NCBI GenBank assembly: GCA_010015745.1
Contig: ML978210.1
Coordinates: forward strand, 124,001-188,000
Length of the DNA: 64,000 nucleotides
Reading direction: 5' to 3'
Source: Setomelanomma holmii
Lineage: Eukaryota > Ascomycota > Dothideomycetes > Pleosporales > Phaeosphaeriaceae
The notes beneath the pieces were generated by a model. It made no database searches. It was given only the letters and a program-made list of their open reading frames with translations, and was not told the origin of the DNA. A program made the translations under genes and the position numbers. Shown here piece by piece: positions 61,618 to 64,000 of the stretch. Every line of letters starts with the position of its first letter. Within the stretch, counting starts at the first letter, position 1.

Positions 61618-64000
61618 GCTGTATTAGGATGTGTTCTGGGACGAAGCAATGAACGCCTTCAGAAACACAACCAGGACAAAGATCAAAATTACCACCTTGG
61701 CAGATTGAGCATTTGAACATCATGCCAGCTGTGAAAAATTCTCCACACTCGTCGCATACGATCCATTTGAAGCCCTCCCAATCTCTTAGAGGTGCGGCCA
61801 GAAGCGTTACATCGACGGGTGTGGTCTCTCGTGGGAAGACACATAGGATCTGCCGTGCCGAACACCTTCGCGTCGGATCCCTCTCGCGGCATTGACGTAT
61901 TATGTTGTTCATGTACTGGGGAATCATAGGATTATTTGATCGAGGAAGTTCGATTGGGTTGTAATGCTCGGGACACGATGATTGTGGAGTCTGAGTACAG
62001 TCGAAGCGTGGGCAAAGTCCAGATGCAATCAGTTTGTGCTCCATTAGACACCAAAGGAGAAGACCGAGCTGAAAGACGTCTGTCTCCAATGTCCTTTTCC
62101 CGTGCGGCAGTGCGTGATATGATCCAGTGCGGAGTTCCGGAGGTAAACGTCCACCCTGGTTGAGTGTCGTTCTGGCTGTCTTCGGATTATCCAAGACTAG
62201 GTTACCGTCTTCGCGAACAAACACAGACAGGCGATTGATCGAACCGATAACCACTCCTCTCTTGTGGACCTTGGCGACGGCGGTGGTGAGCTGCTTCGCC
62301 CATGTCTCTCGTATTGCCATTGGGATGAGCTGTCCAGTGCGAAGTGCACTAGTCAAGACGTGTTCTAGCGAACCAAGGAGGGGCCATTCACAGAGATAGG
62401 AATGTAAACGAGCTCCTGTGCGATCAAGGACGTATCCAGCGAACTTGATCACGGCATCAGACTCTCTCAACGCCAAAAGTATGTTGACGTCATTGAGGAA
62501 TTCTTTCAGGCGATCATCGTCGGTTCGATCCCTACTTTGTTGAGCTTTCTGGATGAAAGGTCGCTTGTACTCGATGAGACACTGGCCACGTATTTGAACA
62601 ACTTGCGCATAAATGGTGAGACGTAACCGGACGGGAATTTCTCTCTCTGAGAACCTGGCGCAACCCACCCTTTGGAGTTGACCCAATAGCGCCGCTTCGA
62701 CGCTTGTTACAGTCTCCGTGCTGTCCACGGCCACATGTACATGTGACGGTTCAATTTCAAACAAGCTTAGCTCCGGTTCGGAAATGACAAGGGACACATT
62801 GGTATCGCCTACTGAGAGCGACTTGTTCGCGAGCGCCAACTCCAACTGATTTTTTAGGTTTCCTGGGAGTACTTTGAAAACGTTTGATGTGTCAGGCGAC
62901 GAGATGCCAGCGAGAGTGGAGACTCGTAAAGACTGAACGACAGTGGCAGAAACAATGACTCGGCGCCACGCTCGAGGGGATTCCAAGTAGAAAAGGCAGT
63001 ATCGTTGCAGACGGTACGAACTGGTGAATCCGATCTCAATCATGGATATCAAGATAATCCTGCTATTGAACCTCCCGGGTGTAGTGTACTGCTCAGGTAT
63101 GAAGTTTGCACCTCTTTCGAGCAAATAATCTGCCGAGCCTTGGAACCGAGCGCCTGATCGATCTAATGGATCATCTGAATCGTCGTCGGAGAAACTGGAT
63201 ACACAATCGAAGAATATATCGAGAGTATCGCTGCTTGATGCATCTGTGCCTTCATTGAAAATGTCATTATCTGATTGAAACTGCAAGCTTGGCCTTTCTT
63301 CGTGGATGATCTGCGTCAGAAGCTGCAACTGGTCTCTATTGCTCTTTAGCTCGCGGTAGATTTGGGCTAGATGTCTCTGCAGAGGAATGTCCCCTAGAAC
63401 AAAGGCGTGGCGAGTTCCCTCCACCATAGACGTTACGGCGCGGACAGCTTGGTCTCGGGACGACACCGGCAAAGGTCGACCACGTTCGGCAATACTCGGC
63501 AGAGGCAGTGATTCAGAGCCATGTCCTGATACCGCACCCTGAATTTGCGCGGCGCCCTGGGCTTCGTACATCAAATAATTCGAGAGGCTGCCGTTGATAT
63601 TGCTGGGTTGGAATGGGCCATTTGCGACTGACTGGGCAATTTTCCTGTAGAGTCGAGCCATTGCGCTCTTCTTACCCTCTCCGTACAGGAGGGGCATGTG
63701 GACATCAAAAAGGCCTTGGAGTGAGTAGGCCTCGTCTTCTTCGAGCTTGCATTGACGAGACGCCATCCAGGATATACGCTCACTGACACTGAAATGAGAT
63801 AAAGGACCGCCCTGAAGAGCCGCTAGAGGGACTCGTGTAATCTCAGAGATCGTATGCACCAAAGAAAGTCCGTCTCCAAGTCGCCTCCCATCGCGTGAGA
63901 AGAACTCAATCGAGGTGGGAGCGAGAAGCTCCTGGAGTGTCCACCCTCGCGTGAACCATCTGCTGCTACGAAAGCTTGAGATCCAATATGCCGTGCTGAC
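61604..64000 (-). CDS. HET-pseudokinase-ZZ zinc finger fusion protein (5' partial at right edge)
   Basis: One uninterrupted frame runs from the right edge to the stop at 61604, giving 798 residues; the true N-terminus lies outside. At the start, RWFTRGWTLQELLAP, SVSERISWMASRQCKLEEDE and AYSLQGLFDVHMPLLYGEG are the second half of a HET domain. A middle region with helices follows. From about residue 500 a kinase-like fold appears (QCLIEYKRPFIQ, VIKFAGYVLD, PLLGSLEHVL, TDVFQLGLLLWCLMEH). The catalytic loop reads KRGVVIGSINRLSVFV, lacking the HRD aspartate, and DFG is replaced by LDNPKTA, so it should be inactive. The C-terminus is a ZZ finger (CDECGEFF, FKCSICQ, DLCPGC, then HCFVPEH and H). HET domains drive incompatibility cell death. 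The pseudokinase and ZZ modules may be sensor or adaptor parts; that is inference. Confidence 0.85.
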   Translation of the reverse strand, partial: VSTAYWISSFRSSRWFTRGWTLQELLAPTSIEFFSRDGRRLGDGLSLVHTISEITRVPLAALQGGPLSHFSVSERISWMASRQCKLEEDEAYSLQGLFDVHMPLLYGEGKKSAMARLYRKIAQSVANGPFQPSNINGSLSNYLMYEAQGAAQIQGAVSGHGSESLPLPSIAERGRPLPVSSRDQAVRAVTSMVEGTRHAFVLGDIPLQRHLAQIYRELKSNRDQLQLLTQIIHEERPSLQFQSDNDIFNEGTDASSSDTLDIFFDCVSSFSDDDSDDPLDRSGARFQGSADYLLERGANFIPEQYTTPGRFNSRIILISMIEIGFTSSYRLQRYCLFYLESPRAWRRVIVSATVVQSLRVSTLAGISSPDTSNVFKVLPGNLKNQLELALANKSLSVGDTNVSLVISEPELSLFEIEPSHVHVAVDSTETVTSVEAALLGQLQRVGCARFSEREIPVRLRLTIYAQVVQIRGQCLIEYKRPFIQKAQQSRDRTDDDRLKEFLNDVNILLALRESDAVIKFAGYVLDRTGARLHSYLCEWPLLGSLEHVLTSALRTGQLIPMAIRETWAKQLTTAVAKVHKRGVVIGSINRLSVFVREDGNLVLDNPKTARTTLNQGGRLPPELRTGSYHALPHGKRTLETDVFQLGLLLWCLMEHKLIASGLCPRFDCTQTPQSSCPEHYNPIELPRSNNPMIPQYMNNIIRQCRERDPTRRCSARQILCVFPRETTPVDVTLLAAPLRDWEGFKWIVCDECGEFFTAGMMFKCSICQGGNFDLCPGCVSEGVHCFVPEHILIQHALS

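Overview
The window is nuclear DNA of a filamentous ascomycete, most likely a Dothideomycete close to the Mycosphaerellales. Reasons: protein genes are interrupted by very short introns (47-96 bp, mostly about 50 bp) with GTAAGT/GTATGT-type donors and CTRAC-type branch sites; intergenic spaces are long; and the gene content (APSES factor, HET-domain genes, Argonaute, GH31 glucosidase, hybrid histidine kinase) is typical of filamentous fungi. The species call is inference. Every splice junction given here was placed by eye from reading frame, donor/acceptor and protein continuity.

Layout. 0-3.7 kb: tail of a membrane protein, then a dead kinase/zinc-finger gene with transition-type nonsense codons. 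3.7-11.3 kb: hybrid histidine kinase and secreted GH31 alpha-glucosidase, both on the minus strand. 11.3-16 kb: gene-poor. 16-21 kb: Smr-domain protein, peroxisomal AMP-forming CoA ligase and the Use1 SNARE. 21.4-27.5 kb: a small three-exon gene, a long gene-free leader and a C2H2 regulator. 28-36.9 kb: glutathione peroxidase-type thiol peroxidase, PTPA-type PP2A activator, SLC35F/DMT transporter, MBP1-type APSES factor and, divergently, complex I subunit NDUFB7/B18. 37-39.3 kb: broken HET gene. 40-43.8 kb: Argonaute. 44.8-51.3 kb: SPB1 rRNA methyltransferase, divergent from an alpha/beta hydrolase, then RPA3. 52-61 kb: Ser/Thr/Pro-rich ORF, a His/Asn-Cys thiol-hydrolase-like ORF, EDC3, a DUF1749-type hydrolase with a peroxisomal C-terminus, and a run of small ORFs carrying PAM2 (poly(A)-binding-protein-binding) motifs. 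61-64 kb: HET fragment and a HET-pseudokinase-ZZ fusion running off the right edge.

Themes. RNA biology is well represented (Argonaute, SPB1, EDC3, PAM2 ORFs, Smr protein). Two genes end in PTS1-like tripeptides. The window holds both an MBP1-type factor and a probable target, RPA3, whose upstream region has two ACGCGT boxes 18 bp apart. Non-self-recognition genes (HET) occur as one apparently live fusion and two decayed copies. The most unusual observations are the PAM2 ORF cluster, the HET-pseudokinase-ZZ architecture and the transition-type nonsense codons in the kinase relic.
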